Source: JAVVEG01 sp032251455 (GTDB lineage: Bacteria; Pseudomonadota; Gammaproteobacteria; Pseudomonadales; Pseudohongiellaceae). From it: a DNA stretch of 64,000 nt. Below the pieces are notes generated by a model, which had not been told where the DNA came from, did not search any database, and saw only the letters and a list, made by a program, of their open reading frames with translations. The first letter of the stretch is position 1. Every line of letters starts with the position of its first letter. The translations under genes and the position numbers were made by a program. The stretch spans positions 1 to 64,000 of the forward strand of contig JAVVEG010000001.1 in assembly GCA_032251455.1 (NCBI GenBank), written 5' to 3'. Positions 30,342 to 39,317 of this stretch are shown in pieces.

Positions 30342-30887
30342 TCAGCGCGCTACTGGTTTTTTCTGCAATTTGCGTTGCAGTGTGCGTCGGTGCATTTTCA
30401 GTTGCCGGGCGGTTTCCGAAATATTGCCGTTATTTTCCTGCAGGACTTTCTGGATATGTTCCCATTCCAGCCTGCGCACCGACATGGGTTCCGGGATTGC
30501 TGCAGGGTTGTGTGCAGCCTTATCGCCCTCATCAGCGGACAGCAGGGCGGTGAGAATCTGTCCAGCATCGGCTGGTTTGGCCAGGTAATTGGTGGCTCCC
30601 AGCTTGATCGCTTCCACCGCAGTGGCGATACTGGCATAGCCGGTCAGAATCAGGATCGGCATATCCGGGTTTTTCCTGCGCAGGACCGGGATCAGTTCCA
30701 GGGAGGAGTGGCCGCCAAGATTCAAATCCAGAATGGCAAAATCAAAATGCATGGCATGGACGAGTTCCAGGGCCGTGTGTTTGTCGGGCGCATGCTGAAC
30801 CTTGAATCCCCGCCTGTCCATTGCCCTGGCTGTGACCTGGGCAAACACTTCATCATCTTCGATCAACAACAGATGATTGTCAGTCAT
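30342..30887 (-). CDS. regA: Redox response regulator of the RegA/PrrA/RoxR family
   Basis: A 181-residue two-component regulator. The receiver domain has the acidic cluster LIEDDEVF, phospho-acceptor D54 (ILDLNLGG) and the conserved lysine in YLAKPAD. The C-terminus is a Fis-type helix-turn-helix (GNISETARQLKMHRRTLQRK), which is strongly conserved in RegA/PrrA/ActR/RoxR proteins. In Proteobacteria this family controls respiration, terminal oxidases and other redox-dependent genes. The start codon overlaps the end of the regB gene by 8 bases, so the pair is translated together. Confidence 0.93.
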   Translation of the reverse strand: MTDNHLLLIEDDEVFAQVTARAMDRRGFKVQHAPDKHTALELVHAMHFDFAILDLNLGGHSSLELIPVLRRKNPDMPILILTGYASIATAVEAIKLGATNYLAKPADAGQILTALLSADEGDKAAHNPAAIPEPMSVRRLEWEHIQKVLQENNGNISETARQLKMHRRTLQRKLQKKPVAR

Positions 30888-32268
30888 TTTCTGGCGACTC
30901 CCTGCCGCTATCAGGCTCCGTTTTTGTGCGAATGGGTAAGCGGATCACGGTCAGCGAGCCGCCACTGTTGAGGTTGAACATCTCGATACTGCCCTGGCTG
31001 CGCTGAATGGCCGCATTGGCCAGGAATATCCCCAGGCCCATGCTGTCCTTGCGGGTTGATATGAAAGGTTCCCCCAGGTTTTCCATGACCTGCAGAGGTA
31101 TTCCGGGACCGTCGTCCTGAATGGCGATTTCAAGCAGGGCATGTGGATCTGGCTTGCGGAACGTCACCTTGGTATGCGTACTGGCGGCCTTGATGCTGTT
31201 TTCTATGATATTGATCAGGGCATGACGCAGGGACAGATCGAAAAAAAGCCGGGCATGACGAACAGTTTCGTCGATATCGATACTGATGCTTGCCTGTGGA
31301 TGGATATTGACCAGGTAGTCACGTATTTCCGCCACTATGGCGACCAGGGTTTGTTCTTCATCCTGGTTGTCAGTCTTGTTGTAAAACCGGGTGAGCTGTT
31401 GCAGCGAATCCTTGCAGCGTTCCACCTGTTGCTGCAACAGGTGGATATCTGACCTGATCGAGGCCAGGTCAAGGTGTTGATCATTGTCCTGGTTGTTCTG
31501 ATCATCATTCCCGGCGTGCTCAGGAAGCAGATCCGACAATATCACTGACATGGTTGACAGCGGGGTTCCCAGCGCATGCGCCGTGCCTGCCGCCAGGGTG
31601 CCGATGGCAACCAGCTGCTCATTGCGCATTTCATTTTCACGGACCTTTGCCAGGCTGAGTTCACGTCGACGGATGGCTGCGGCCATGTGGGTGATAAATA
31701 CCGTAATCAGAATGGCACTGAGGACAAAAGTGACCCACATGCCGACCAGATGACGCTGGAAATCCTCCATATCAGGCGCATTCATATCATGTTGTGCTCC
31801 TGATTGCAGGTCACTGACCAGGAACAGGGTATAAATGGCAACGCTTAGCAGTGCGAACAGATTGACCAGGGTTTGCCTGATCAGGGTAGCTGCCACGGCC
31901 AGCAAGACCAGCAGGTAGGAGATCAGTGGATTGCTGGCTCCACCAGTATAAAGCAGGATCACTATCAATATCAGGACATCTACCAGTAACTGGATAAACA
32001 GTTCAGCTTCGTTGATAACAGCAGAAGTCTGCATGCGCCAGTAACCCAGGGCCAAAGAGAGCAGAACAGCCGTCAGAAGCCCCCAGAGCAAAACGGGAGA
32101 TAGAGGCAGAGGCGAGACCAATTCAAAAATAAGGGTGCCAGAGACGCCGGCGACAGTGAGCAGAGCCCGCAAGGCCAGCAGACGCTGCAGGCCAACCCTG
32201 GGCGTACTGCTATCTCCGGTAACCGGTTGCAGGATATCGGTGAGGCTTTTTAGTAAAGTAGCTGTCAT
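30880..32268 (-). CDS. regB: Redox sensor histidine kinase of the RegB/PrrB/RoxS family
   Basis: A 462-residue membrane kinase paired with RegA. About six membrane segments fill the N-terminal half, with the quinone-site motif GGASNP at residues 109-114 (GGxxNP in RegB). The H-box is AAGTAHALGTPLSTMSV with phospho-histidine H231. The redox-switch cysteine of RegB has a counterpart at C285 (VERCKDSLQQL). N, G1 and G2 ATP-site boxes follow (ALINIIENSIKAA, DDGPGIP, MGLGIFLA). ATG 32268 has AAGGA about 8 bases upstream. Longer upstream reading frames add an unrelated stretch antisense to the neighbouring gene and are rejected. Confidence 0.93.
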   Translation of the reverse strand: MTATLLKSLTDILQPVTGDSSTPRVGLQRLLALRALLTVAGVSGTLIFELVSPLPLSPVLLWGLLTAVLLSLALGYWRMQTSAVINEAELFIQLLVDVLILIVILLYTGGASNPLISYLLVLLAVAATLIRQTLVNLFALLSVAIYTLFLVSDLQSGAQHDMNAPDMEDFQRHLVGMWVTFVLSAILITVFITHMAAAIRRRELSLAKVRENEMRNEQLVAIGTLAAGTAHALGTPLSTMSVILSDLLPEHAGNDDQNNQDNDQHLDLASIRSDIHLLQQQVERCKDSLQQLTRFYNKTDNQDEEQTLVAIVAEIRDYLVNIHPQASISIDIDETVRHARLFFDLSLRHALINIIENSIKAASTHTKVTFRKPDPHALLEIAIQDDGPGIPLQVMENLGEPFISTRKDSMGLGIFLANAAIQRSQGSIEMFNLNSGGSLTVIRLPIRTKTEPDSGRESPEND

Positions 32269-32310
32269 TGGGATGTCCTTTGCATGGCTATATTGCACGA
32301 TAAGCACATT

Positions 32311-32339
32311 TTGCTCCACTCCCGGACTCAGGGTATAGT
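32311..32339 (+). promoter_or_regulatory. Sigma-70-like promoter giving a probably leaderless transcript
   Basis: TTGCTC (32311-32316), a 17-base spacer and TATAGT (32334-32339). The ATG of the methyltransferase-GNAT gene begins at 32347, only 7 bases after the -10 box, so transcription would start at or next to the start codon. No Shine-Dalgarno sequence precedes that ATG, which agrees with a leaderless mRNA. It is a prediction from box matches only. Confidence 0.5.
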
Positions 32340-32346
32340 GCCGCCC

Positions 32347-34179
32347 ATGATTTACAATGACCTCAACTACCCGTCGAATGTCTATGCCACACTGTTGGCA
32401 ATGACTTATGGGCAGGTTGAGTACACCGGTTATGGTATTGGTGACATTGAATCGGTGGAAGAGCAGGACCTGGCAAAAGCGCAAAAAAGGCTGGCGGACC
32501 GGCTGGCTGGCAAACTGCCCCCGCCTCCTGCCGAGGTGCTTGAAATTGGTTGCGGGCTGGGCACGCTCGCTGTTCGCCTGGCGCAGGAGGGTTATCAGGT
32601 GACGGCGGTGTCTGATAATCCCGCGGAGCTGGCTCTGGCGCGACAACTGCCGACAATGGGTGTGCGCTTCGAGAATTCTCCATTCGAGCGCTTTGCTCCA
32701 ACTCCTGCTGCTTTTGATGTGGTTTTGCTGCATAACTCGGCACACTATATCAATCCCTTGACCTTGTTGAAGCAGGCTCAGCGTTGTCTGCGACCAGGCG
32801 GCATGCTCTTGCTGGTCGATGCCTTTGTCAGTGACAGCACCTTGATTGAACCGTGCCCCTTGCCCCGTCTGTCCTCGTTTCTACATCTGGCGTCGCTGCT
32901 GGGATTCGAGGTTCATGAGCAAGAAGATGAGAGTGCTTTGGTTGCCGCCTGCCTGCAAACCTTGCAGGTCTTGCTGGAACGAAATCTGGATGAGCTGGGC
33001 AGAAACCTGGCAATTGACCATCACCGGCTTGAAGCGCTGCAGCAGAATCTGGGCAAAGAGGCTGCCTTCTTCAACGCTGGCAGATATCGCCTGATGTTGT
33101 TGTCCCTGCAATCTGCGCGACCTGGCTCTGATATAGCGGTCACCGGGAACAGGGAATTTCTCGACATCCATGGTTTTCAGCCGTTGGCGGTGGCCACCTT
33201 GTTTGAAGAAAGCTTCTCGACACCGTTCAATGAGTCTCTTTGGTTGTGGAAATACGGTCAGGGCAGGGGGCAGGCCATTTGTATCCGCGAACATGGGGAA
33301 GTTGTTGCACATTATGGGGGGGCTTCCCGCCAGATCCGTTATTTTGGTCAGCCGCACCGGGCCATGCAGATCTGCGATGTTATGGTCAAACCGGAGAAGC
33401 GGGGGTTTTACAGCAGGAAAGGTTTGTTCTATCAGGTGGCAGCCAGTTTTCTGGAGCTGAATGTGGGCAGTGCCAGTGAGCATTTGCTGGGTTTTGGTTT
33501 CCCCAATATCAAGGCCATGCATGTGGCCACGCGCCTGGGCTTGTATGAAAAGACTGACGACTTCATCGAATTGTTGATCCCTGCCGCCCAGAATGTTTCC
33601 GCCGGACTGCAAACCTTGCCGACCACGACTGGTCAGTATCATGCCGAGCAGTTGCAGGGCGATGAAGCCTGGCTCGAAGACTGTTTGAACGCGCTGTGGC
33701 AAAGAATGGCCAGCGATTTTGCCGGGGCTGTACTCGGCGTCAGGGATTGGTCCTGGGTGCACTACCGGTATGTAGGTCATCCCACACATCAATACCTGCT
33801 GTATGCGGTCAGCGCCGCAGAGGTCGCTGCAGAGCTTGCTGCAGACCAGCCAGCCAGCAAGGGGGATGCAGTCTGTGCCATCGCCATTTTTCGCGCCCAT
33901 GAACAGGGTTGGTTAATGATGGATATCATCTGCGAACAAGTGCTGATGCAGCCAGCCTTACAGGCCTGTCATCAGGCGCTGCAGCGGGATCATCAGAATC
34001 TGGACGGTTCTTTGCACTGCTGGGTGAGCAGCGGACATGAATCGCTTTTGCAGATTCCAGGTTTTCAGCGTCGCAGCCTGAATATTGAAATTCCCTGCAA
34101 CAGACAATCAGCCGGGCCTGCCACGGCAGAACTGTTGCAAGCCTGGTGGTTGACGGCCGGTGATATGGATTTCATGTAG
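32347..34179 (+). CDS. Fusion of SAM-dependent methyltransferase and GNAT-like acyltransferase
   Basis: A 610-residue cytoplasmic protein with two enzyme halves. Residues ~60-200 are a class I methyltransferase: motif I is VLEIGCGLGTLAVRLA, with a later VVLLHNSAHYI strand and CLRPGGMLLLVDAF. A helical linker (~residues 200-250) leads to a GNAT-like half at about 290-480, with HYGGASRQIRYFG, VMVKPEKRGFYSRKGLF and the C-terminal motif GFGFPNIKAMHVATRLGLY seen in acyltransferases of surface-polysaccharide loci. The remaining ~120 residues are not recognised. No glycan genes are adjacent; it is divergent from regB. Substrates are unknown. The domain calls are by motif; the fusion itself is one uninterrupted frame. 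Confidence 0.75.
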   Translation: MIYNDLNYPSNVYATLLAMTYGQVEYTGYGIGDIESVEEQDLAKAQKRLADRLAGKLPPPPAEVLEIGCGLGTLAVRLAQEGYQVTAVSDNPAELALARQLPTMGVRFENSPFERFAPTPAAFDVVLLHNSAHYINPLTLLKQAQRCLRPGGMLLLVDAFVSDSTLIEPCPLPRLSSFLHLASLLGFEVHEQEDESALVAACLQTLQVLLERNLDELGRNLAIDHHRLEALQQNLGKEAAFFNAGRYRLMLLSLQSARPGSDIAVTGNREFLDIHGFQPLAVATLFEESFSTPFNESLWLWKYGQGRGQAICIREHGEVVAHYGGASRQIRYFGQPHRAMQICDVMVKPEKRGFYSRKGLFYQVAASFLELNVGSASEHLLGFGFPNIKAMHVATRLGLYEKTDDFIELLIPAAQNVSAGLQTLPTTTGQYHAEQLQGDEAWLEDCLNALWQRMASDFAGAVLGVRDWSWVHYRYVGHPTHQYLLYAVSAAEVAAELAADQPASKGDAVCAIAIFRAHEQGWLMMDIICEQVLMQPALQACHQALQRDHQNLDGSLHCWVSSGHESLLQIPGFQRRSLNIEIPCNRQSAGPATAELLQAWWLTAGDMDFM

Positions 34180-34187
34180 AACAGCCC

Positions 34188-34718
34188 CTACTCGGGTGTC
34201 TGGTGCCCGTCGGGTGCACGCAGAGTAAGGCTCAATTCGTCAATGCTCTCGAAGAAGGTCAAGGTCCGGATTCCGGCCTTGTATTCAATATTGACCATAT
34301 TGGTCTGTTCCGGCCATATTTCACGCAAGGCGCCATGTCTGACAGACAATGCCTGCCAGTTTTCGAGCGGGGAGTGCTCTTGATAGACCCAGATATGATT
34401 ACCTTCTATTTCCTGCCCGACAAAGTCCAGCGCAATGATTTGTCCGGATTCATCCCGAAGTTGAAACAGCTCGCTGACGTAATGTCCAAAGCGGACACGG
34501 GTTTCCTCTGTGGCAAGAATGTCGGCGGTAGTATCGAACAATTGACGCACGGCATGCTCGGCATCGTGCAGATAGAAACGATGCATCACTTCCAGCGATC
34601 CACTGCGCTCATTGAAAACAAGCCGGGTGATGGCCAATTTCTGCTGATGGGCGTGAACCGGGCCGAAGAAAAAAAAGGCCGTCGCCAACAGCAGGAATAC
34701 GGTGCGGGCAGTTTTCAC
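34188..34718 (-). CDS. Secreted DUF6702-like protein
   Basis: A 176-residue protein with a signal peptide (VFLLLATAFFFFGPVHAH). The mature N-terminus HQQKLAITRLVFNERSGSL and the following EVMHRFYLHDAEHAV resemble DUF6702 proteins, in which a His-rich start and a beta-sandwich-like body are typical; the function is unknown. The start is a GTG (34716-34718) whose bases overlap the TGA stop of the M1 peptidase gene (GTGA), so the two are translationally coupled. That coupling suggests a partner or accessory role for the peptidase. The family assignment is moderate. Confidence 0.65.
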   Translation of the reverse strand: MKTARTVFLLLATAFFFFGPVHAHQQKLAITRLVFNERSGSLEVMHRFYLHDAEHAVRQLFDTTADILATEETRVRFGHYVSELFQLRDESGQIIALDFVGQEIEGNHIWVYQEHSPLENWQALSVRHGALREIWPEQTNMVNIEYKAGIRTLTFFESIDELSLTLRAPDGHQTPE

Positions 34719-37195
34719 TGTTCTGTTTCGTCCTCAGTGTTGGCTGATTTCCTCTCGGTTTTGATGTCCTGCATGATATCCCGGCCAATCAGGCTGCTGC
34801 CCTGTGCCGCCTTGTACGCCTCTACGCGGGAAGGAATGATGCGGCGCGGGTAGTGATTGTTTTCGATATTGGCATCCGCAGTTTCCCAGCGGGGGTCGAG
34901 CACGACACTGAGCAGATCCTTGTCGCTGACCACCAGTTTGCGGACATTCTGCGGACTTCTGCGCCATATTTCTGCCGGGACATACATGTCCTCACTGCTG
35001 CCATCGGCATAGTTCAACTGCAGAATAAGAGGCATGACCAGGCCGCCGATATTGGAAAATTCCAGTACATAGTATTTCTTGTCTTCGGCGACAGCTCTTT
35101 CGAATACGGTGCGTTCCCAATCCTCCAGACCGTCGAGGAAGCTGTCGTAGGCATTTCTCTCCTTGTTGGTCACGGTGAACTGATCATTGTCATCGTAAAA
35201 ATCGCGCACATCAGGGTTCTGTTCCACCCAGATGGGGATACCCTGTTCACGGTTGCGTGCGCTGGCCAGTGATTCCGGTTTGTCGGCTTGCTCCTGACGG
35301 CGGCGGGGGTAGTCGATATCCGGGTCTTTGGTATCGAGCCGCATCTGATAGATGCTGTCCAGGGAAATATCCACGTGATCCGTGCTGTAGAACCAGCCAC
35401 GCCAGAACCAGTCCAGATCGACGCCAGAGGCATCCTCCATGGTGCGGAAGAAATCGGCGGGGGTGGGACGCTTGAAGCGCCAGCGCGTGGAATATTCACG
35501 GAAGGCAAAATCGAACAGTTCGCGGCCCATGATGGTTTCCCGCAGAATATCCAGGGCAGTGGCGGGCTTGCCATAAGCGTTGGGTCCAAGCCGGGTGACA
35601 CTGTCGGATTGAGTCATGATCGGTTGCTGATCGCTGGACACCATGTAGCCGACGATATCGCTTGGCTCGACTCCCCAGGGCATGTCCGGATCCCACTCGC
35701 GGCTGGCTACGGCCTCCAGAAAACTGTTGATGCCCTCATCCATCCAGGTCCATTGCCGTTCGTCGGAGTTGACGGTCATCGGGAAGTAGATATGGCCTAT
35801 TTCATGAATGACGACACTGATCAGAAAACGTTTTTCCGCCAGTGAATAGGTGCGGGAACCGTCATCTTGCAGCTCTGTGCGTGGGCCATTGAAGGTGATC
35901 ATGGGATATTCCATGCCACCGACCGGACCATTGACCGATTGTGCAACCGGGTACGGGTAATCGAAGGAGAAGCGGGAATAGACCTGCAGGGTATGAATCA
36001 CGGCTTCCGTCGAATATTCCGACCACAGTGGGTCGCCTTCCTTGGGGAAGAAGGACATGGCCATGACCAGGGGCACATCGGCGCCCGGTTGCTGATAGCC
36101 CTTGGCGTCCCAGATGAACTTGCGCGAAGAAGCCCAGGAAAAATCACGGACATTGTCTGCCTTGAAGCGCCAGGTTTTGCTGCCATCGGTGCCTTCCCGC
36201 TCATTTTCCAGCGCTTCCTCTGGCGTCACTATGTAGACCGGGCGAGCTGCATTCTCGGCTTCTTCCAGACGCTGTATCTGGGTGGCAGTCAGCACCTGGC
36301 GGGGATTTTCCAGGGTGCCGGTAGAGGACACGATATGGTCATCCGGCACCGTGATGGCTACTTCATAGTCGCCAAATTCGAGCGTGAATTCACCCCGGCC
36401 CAGAAACTCCTTGTTGGTCCAGCCTTCATAGTCCGTGTAGGCCGCCAGACGTGGAAACCACTGGGCCATGAGAAAAATATCATTGCCGCCGGGGCGTTCA
36501 TCATCGGGGAAATGCTCATAGCCGCTGCGGGCGGAGATGGCATCTTCTTCAACGATATTGAAGCTGAAGTCGATACGGAAACGGGTATCACTACCTGGGT
36601 TCAGGGGCCGATCCAGATCAATGCGCATCAGGGTGCCGACAATGGTATAGGGCAGGGCATTCCCCGAGGCGGTTTCAACGGCATGAATCTCGTATCCCAG
36701 CTCGGTGTCATCCATGTATTGCTGACGACGCAATTCGCCCAGGCTGAGCCTGGCTGGAGTATCGGCATCACCGGCCTGGACGGCAGGCCCGCGACGGCCG
36801 GTGCCGCCAAAGTCATCACTGAGCTCGGACAGGGAGTTGCGTTTGAAGACGTTCTGATCAAGCTGCAACCAAAGATATTTCAAGGTGTCCGGTGAGTTGT
36901 TGGCATAACTGACCGTTTGGGATGCGATCAGGCGCCTGTTGGCCTCGTCCAGGGTGGCTTCGATAGTGTAGTCTACCTGTTGCTGCCAGTAGGCATGCCC
37001 TGGCTGACCAGAGGCGGTGCGATAGGAATTGTTTGTGGGCAGGGTTTCATCGAGTTGCCGGAACTTGTCCTCGAAGCTGCCCTTGGTTTGTTTGATCGCA
37101 TCGGCCTGGGCCGCTAGTGGCAATGTCAATGACAATGAAAACAGGGTGGCCGCAAACAGTGTGCTTGCGGTCAGGGTGGAGAGCTGCCTGGTCAT
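34715..37195 (-). CDS. M1 family zinc metallopeptidase (secreted)
   Basis: An 826-residue gluzincin peptidase with signal peptide (TLFAATLFSLSLTLPLAAQA). The start is ATG 37195, with AGAGG six bases upstream; a further upstream start would only add a hydrophilic extension. The zinc site is H464-E-I-G-H468 with the third ligand E487 (WMDEGIN), giving the family spacing HExxH-x18-E. The exopeptidase-type substrate loop GGMEYP is present just before it. The C-terminal ~250 residues are unlike classical aminopeptidase N and may be a carrier or binding region. It is coupled to the downstream DUF6702-like gene. It probably degrades peptides in the periplasm or outside. Confidence 0.9.
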   Translation of the reverse strand: MTRQLSTLTASTLFAATLFSLSLTLPLAAQADAIKQTKGSFEDKFRQLDETLPTNNSYRTASGQPGHAYWQQQVDYTIEATLDEANRRLIASQTVSYANNSPDTLKYLWLQLDQNVFKRNSLSELSDDFGGTGRRGPAVQAGDADTPARLSLGELRRQQYMDDTELGYEIHAVETASGNALPYTIVGTLMRIDLDRPLNPGSDTRFRIDFSFNIVEEDAISARSGYEHFPDDERPGGNDIFLMAQWFPRLAAYTDYEGWTNKEFLGRGEFTLEFGDYEVAITVPDDHIVSSTGTLENPRQVLTATQIQRLEEAENAARPVYIVTPEEALENEREGTDGSKTWRFKADNVRDFSWASSRKFIWDAKGYQQPGADVPLVMAMSFFPKEGDPLWSEYSTEAVIHTLQVYSRFSFDYPYPVAQSVNGPVGGMEYPMITFNGPRTELQDDGSRTYSLAEKRFLISVVIHEIGHIYFPMTVNSDERQWTWMDEGINSFLEAVASREWDPDMPWGVEPSDIVGYMVSSDQQPIMTQSDSVTRLGPNAYGKPATALDILRETIMGRELFDFAFREYSTRWRFKRPTPADFFRTMEDASGVDLDWFWRGWFYSTDHVDISLDSIYQMRLDTKDPDIDYPRRRQEQADKPESLASARNREQGIPIWVEQNPDVRDFYDDNDQFTVTNKERNAYDSFLDGLEDWERTVFERAVAEDKKYYVLEFSNIGGLVMPLILQLNYADGSSEDMYVPAEIWRRSPQNVRKLVVSDKDLLSVVLDPRWETADANIENNHYPRRIIPSRVEAYKAAQGSSLIGRDIMQDIKTERKSANTEDETEQ

Positions 37196-37324
37196 ACCGG
37201 ACCTCTTTATTGTTATGGCTGCAGACGCGTTGGTGGCGCTGCCCTGGTGAGTGTGCATGTGCTGGAATCATACCATTTTATCCCGTGCTTGAAAGTCCGT
37301 TTGTTATCCGGCAGTCTTGGGTCG

Positions 37325-37339
37325 GTAACAAATGGTTAC
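37325..37339. promoter_or_regulatory. Inverted repeat GTAAC-N5-GTTAC upstream of small protein/acyl-CoA ligase
   Basis: Perfect 5-bp arms spaced by five bases, extended by a symmetric G at each side of the left and right arms, 18 bases before the start codon of the small protein. It could bind a TetR- or FadR-like regulator of the following acyl-CoA ligase, but the site is short and may be coincidental. Confidence 0.3.
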
Positions 37340-37357
37340 GACCTGGAGAAAACGCTG

Positions 37358-37633
37358 ATGGATAACGAGAAAACAAGCTTCGGCACTGCGCTGCGCTCTT
37401 TGCTGATATTCCAGCTCAAGCTGGCAGCAGACGCCTTGCGTGATCTGTTGATGAGTCCGGTAAGCATCATCATGTTTGTGCTGGATGTGGTGTTGCAGCC
37501 GGCACACAAGGACAGTCATTATCAACAACTGATGGCATTTGGCAGGAAAACGGATCATTGGATCAATCTGTTTGAAGAATATCCACCCCAGATCCTTCCG
37601 CAGGATCAGGTCAGTAACCATAAAGAGTCATAA
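37358..37633 (+). CDS. Small conserved-looking hypothetical protein
   Basis: A 91-residue protein that I cannot name. It has a central hydrophobic stretch (DLLMSPVSIIMFVLDVVLQP) that could be a single membrane helix or a membrane-associated hairpin, and hydrophilic ends. The start ATG 37358 has GGAG ten bases upstream. It ends 25 bases before an acyl-CoA ligase on the same strand, so the two are likely cotranscribed. A GTAAC-N5-GTTAC inverted repeat lies at 37325-37339, just upstream, and may be a regulator site. Confidence 0.65.
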   Translation: MDNEKTSFGTALRSLLIFQLKLAADALRDLLMSPVSIIMFVLDVVLQPAHKDSHYQQLMAFGRKTDHWINLFEEYPPQILPQDQVSNHKES

Positions 37634-37658
37634 AGAGTGACCACTGTGTAAAGGGACA

Positions 37659-39293
37659 ATGATGAACAGCTCTATCTATCAACAAGGCCTTGACGCCAAT
37701 GCGGCCAATTTCGCCGCCTTGACACCCCTGTCATTCATTCAGCGTGCGGCGATGGTCAGACCGGACCATCCCGCCATCATTCATGGCCCCATCAGCAGAA
37801 CCTGGCGGCAAACCTGGCAGCGCTGCTGCAAGCTGGCCTCAGCATTGAAAGCCAGGGGTATAGAGGAAGGGCATACCGTGTCTTTCATGGCGGCGAATAC
37901 GCCAGAGTTGTTCGAGGCGCATTTTGCCGTACCCATGACCGGTGCCGTACTCAATGCCCTTAACATCAGGCTGGATGCCAAGGCCATCGCCTTCATTCTG
38001 GAGCATGCCGAGACCCGGATATTGTTCACGGACAAGGAGTTCAGCGCGACCATTGCCAAGGCGCTGATTCTGCTCGAGCGCAAACCATTGGTCATAGACA
38101 TTGACGATGTGCTTTATGCCGAGGGGGAATTGCTGGGTGAGCTGGATTATGAAGCCTTCCTGCAAACCGGGGATGAGGATTTCAGCTGTTTCCAGATCGA
38201 GGATGAGTGGCAGGCCATCGCCCTGAACTATACCTCGGGCACCACCGGCAATCCCAAGGGGGTGGTCTATCATCACCGAGGGGCTTATTTGAATGCCATT
38301 TCCAATGCGCTTTGCTGGAATATGCCAGCCAGCCCGATTTATCTGTGGACGCTGCCGATGTTTCACTGCAATGGCTGGTGCTTCCCCTGGACCCTGGCCG
38401 CGATGAACGGTACCAGTGTCTGTTTGCGGCATGTCCGTGCCGATGCCGTGTTTGCTGCCATCCGTGCGCATGGAGTGACGCATTTCTGTGGTGCCCCCGT
38501 GGTCCTGAACATGCTGTTGAACTCGGACCCGGAATTGCGGACTGGCATCAGTGGACCATTGTATGCAATGACCGCAGGGGCTGCTCCGCCGGCCGCAGTC
38601 ATTGCCGGCATGGAACGCATGAACATACAGGTTACTCATGTTTATGGCCTGACCGAAACCTATGGCCCAAGTGTGGTGTGTGAACCTCAACCGGAGTGGG
38701 CGGACCTGGATGTCAGCGCAAGGGCCGAGTTGACCGCCAGGCAAGGGCTTCGCTCGCCAATGCTGGATGAATTGATGGTGGCGGATCCTCAGACCCTGCA
38801 GGCAGTCCCCAAGGATGGCAAGACCCTGGGTGAAGTGTTCATGCGCGGTAATCTGGTGATGAAAGGGTATTTGAAGAACCCGAAAACCACAGCAGAATCC
38901 TTTGCCGGTGGCTGGTTCCATTCAGGTGATCTGGCGGTCTGGCACCCGGATGATTACATAGAGATCAAGGACCGCTCAAAAGACATCATCATCTCGGGTG
39001 GAGAAAATATCTCTTCCATCGAAGTGGAATCGGTTCTGTTCCGGCACCCGGAGATACTGGAAGCCGCCGTGGTTGCCTGTCCCGATGAAAAATGGGGAGA
39101 GGTGCCATGTGCCTTTGTCAGTCTCAAGCCAGGCAGCCAGCTGGACAAACAGGCGGTGCTGGCTTATTGTCGTGAAGAGTTGGCTGGATTCAAGATCCCC
39201 AAAAAAGTCATATTTGGCACGATTGACAAGACTTCGACCGGTAAGGTGCAAAAGTATCTGCTGCGGGAAAGAGCAATGTCAGAGGCATCATAA
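37659..39293 (+). CDS. Acyl-CoA ligase (AMP-forming, DmdB/AlkK-like)
   Basis: A 544-residue ANL ligase. The ATP-binding motif is LNYTSGTTGNPKGVVYHHRG; YGLTETYGP and the hinge region DRSKDIIISGGENISSIEVE follow, with the C-terminal catalytic lysine in DKTSTGKVQKYLLRE. The architecture and motifs resemble medium-chain or 3-methylmercaptopropionyl-CoA ligases (DmdB, AlkK), but the acid is not certain. AAGGGA precedes two consecutive ATG codons (37659 and 37662). The thioesterase-like gene follows 24 bases later, so a small acyl-CoA operon is likely: ligase plus thioesterase, with the small protein upstream. Confidence 0.9.
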   Translation: MMNSSIYQQGLDANAANFAALTPLSFIQRAAMVRPDHPAIIHGPISRTWRQTWQRCCKLASALKARGIEEGHTVSFMAANTPELFEAHFAVPMTGAVLNALNIRLDAKAIAFILEHAETRILFTDKEFSATIAKALILLERKPLVIDIDDVLYAEGELLGELDYEAFLQTGDEDFSCFQIEDEWQAIALNYTSGTTGNPKGVVYHHRGAYLNAISNALCWNMPASPIYLWTLPMFHCNGWCFPWTLAAMNGTSVCLRHVRADAVFAAIRAHGVTHFCGAPVVLNMLLNSDPELRTGISGPLYAMTAGAAPPAAVIAGMERMNIQVTHVYGLTETYGPSVVCEPQPEWADLDVSARAELTARQGLRSPMLDELMVADPQTLQAVPKDGKTLGEVFMRGNLVMKGYLKNPKTTAESFAGGWFHSGDLAVWHPDDYIEIKDRSKDIIISGGENISSIEVESVLFRHPEILEAAVVACPDEKWGEVPCAFVSLKPGSQLDKQAVLAYCREELAGFKIPKKVIFGTIDKTSTGKVQKYLLRERAMSEAS

Positions 39294-39317
39294 GTTTCCA
39301 GGGTGGGTAAAGGCAGT

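Noticed and set aside
32881..33900. A 339-codon leftward frame opposite the methyltransferase-GNAT gene
   Set aside because: Shadow frame; the sense protein has two recognisable domains.
35867..36895. A 342-codon rightward frame opposite the M1 peptidase gene
   Set aside because: Shadow of the peptidase; its product would have no signal or conserved motif while the sense protein has a full zinc site.
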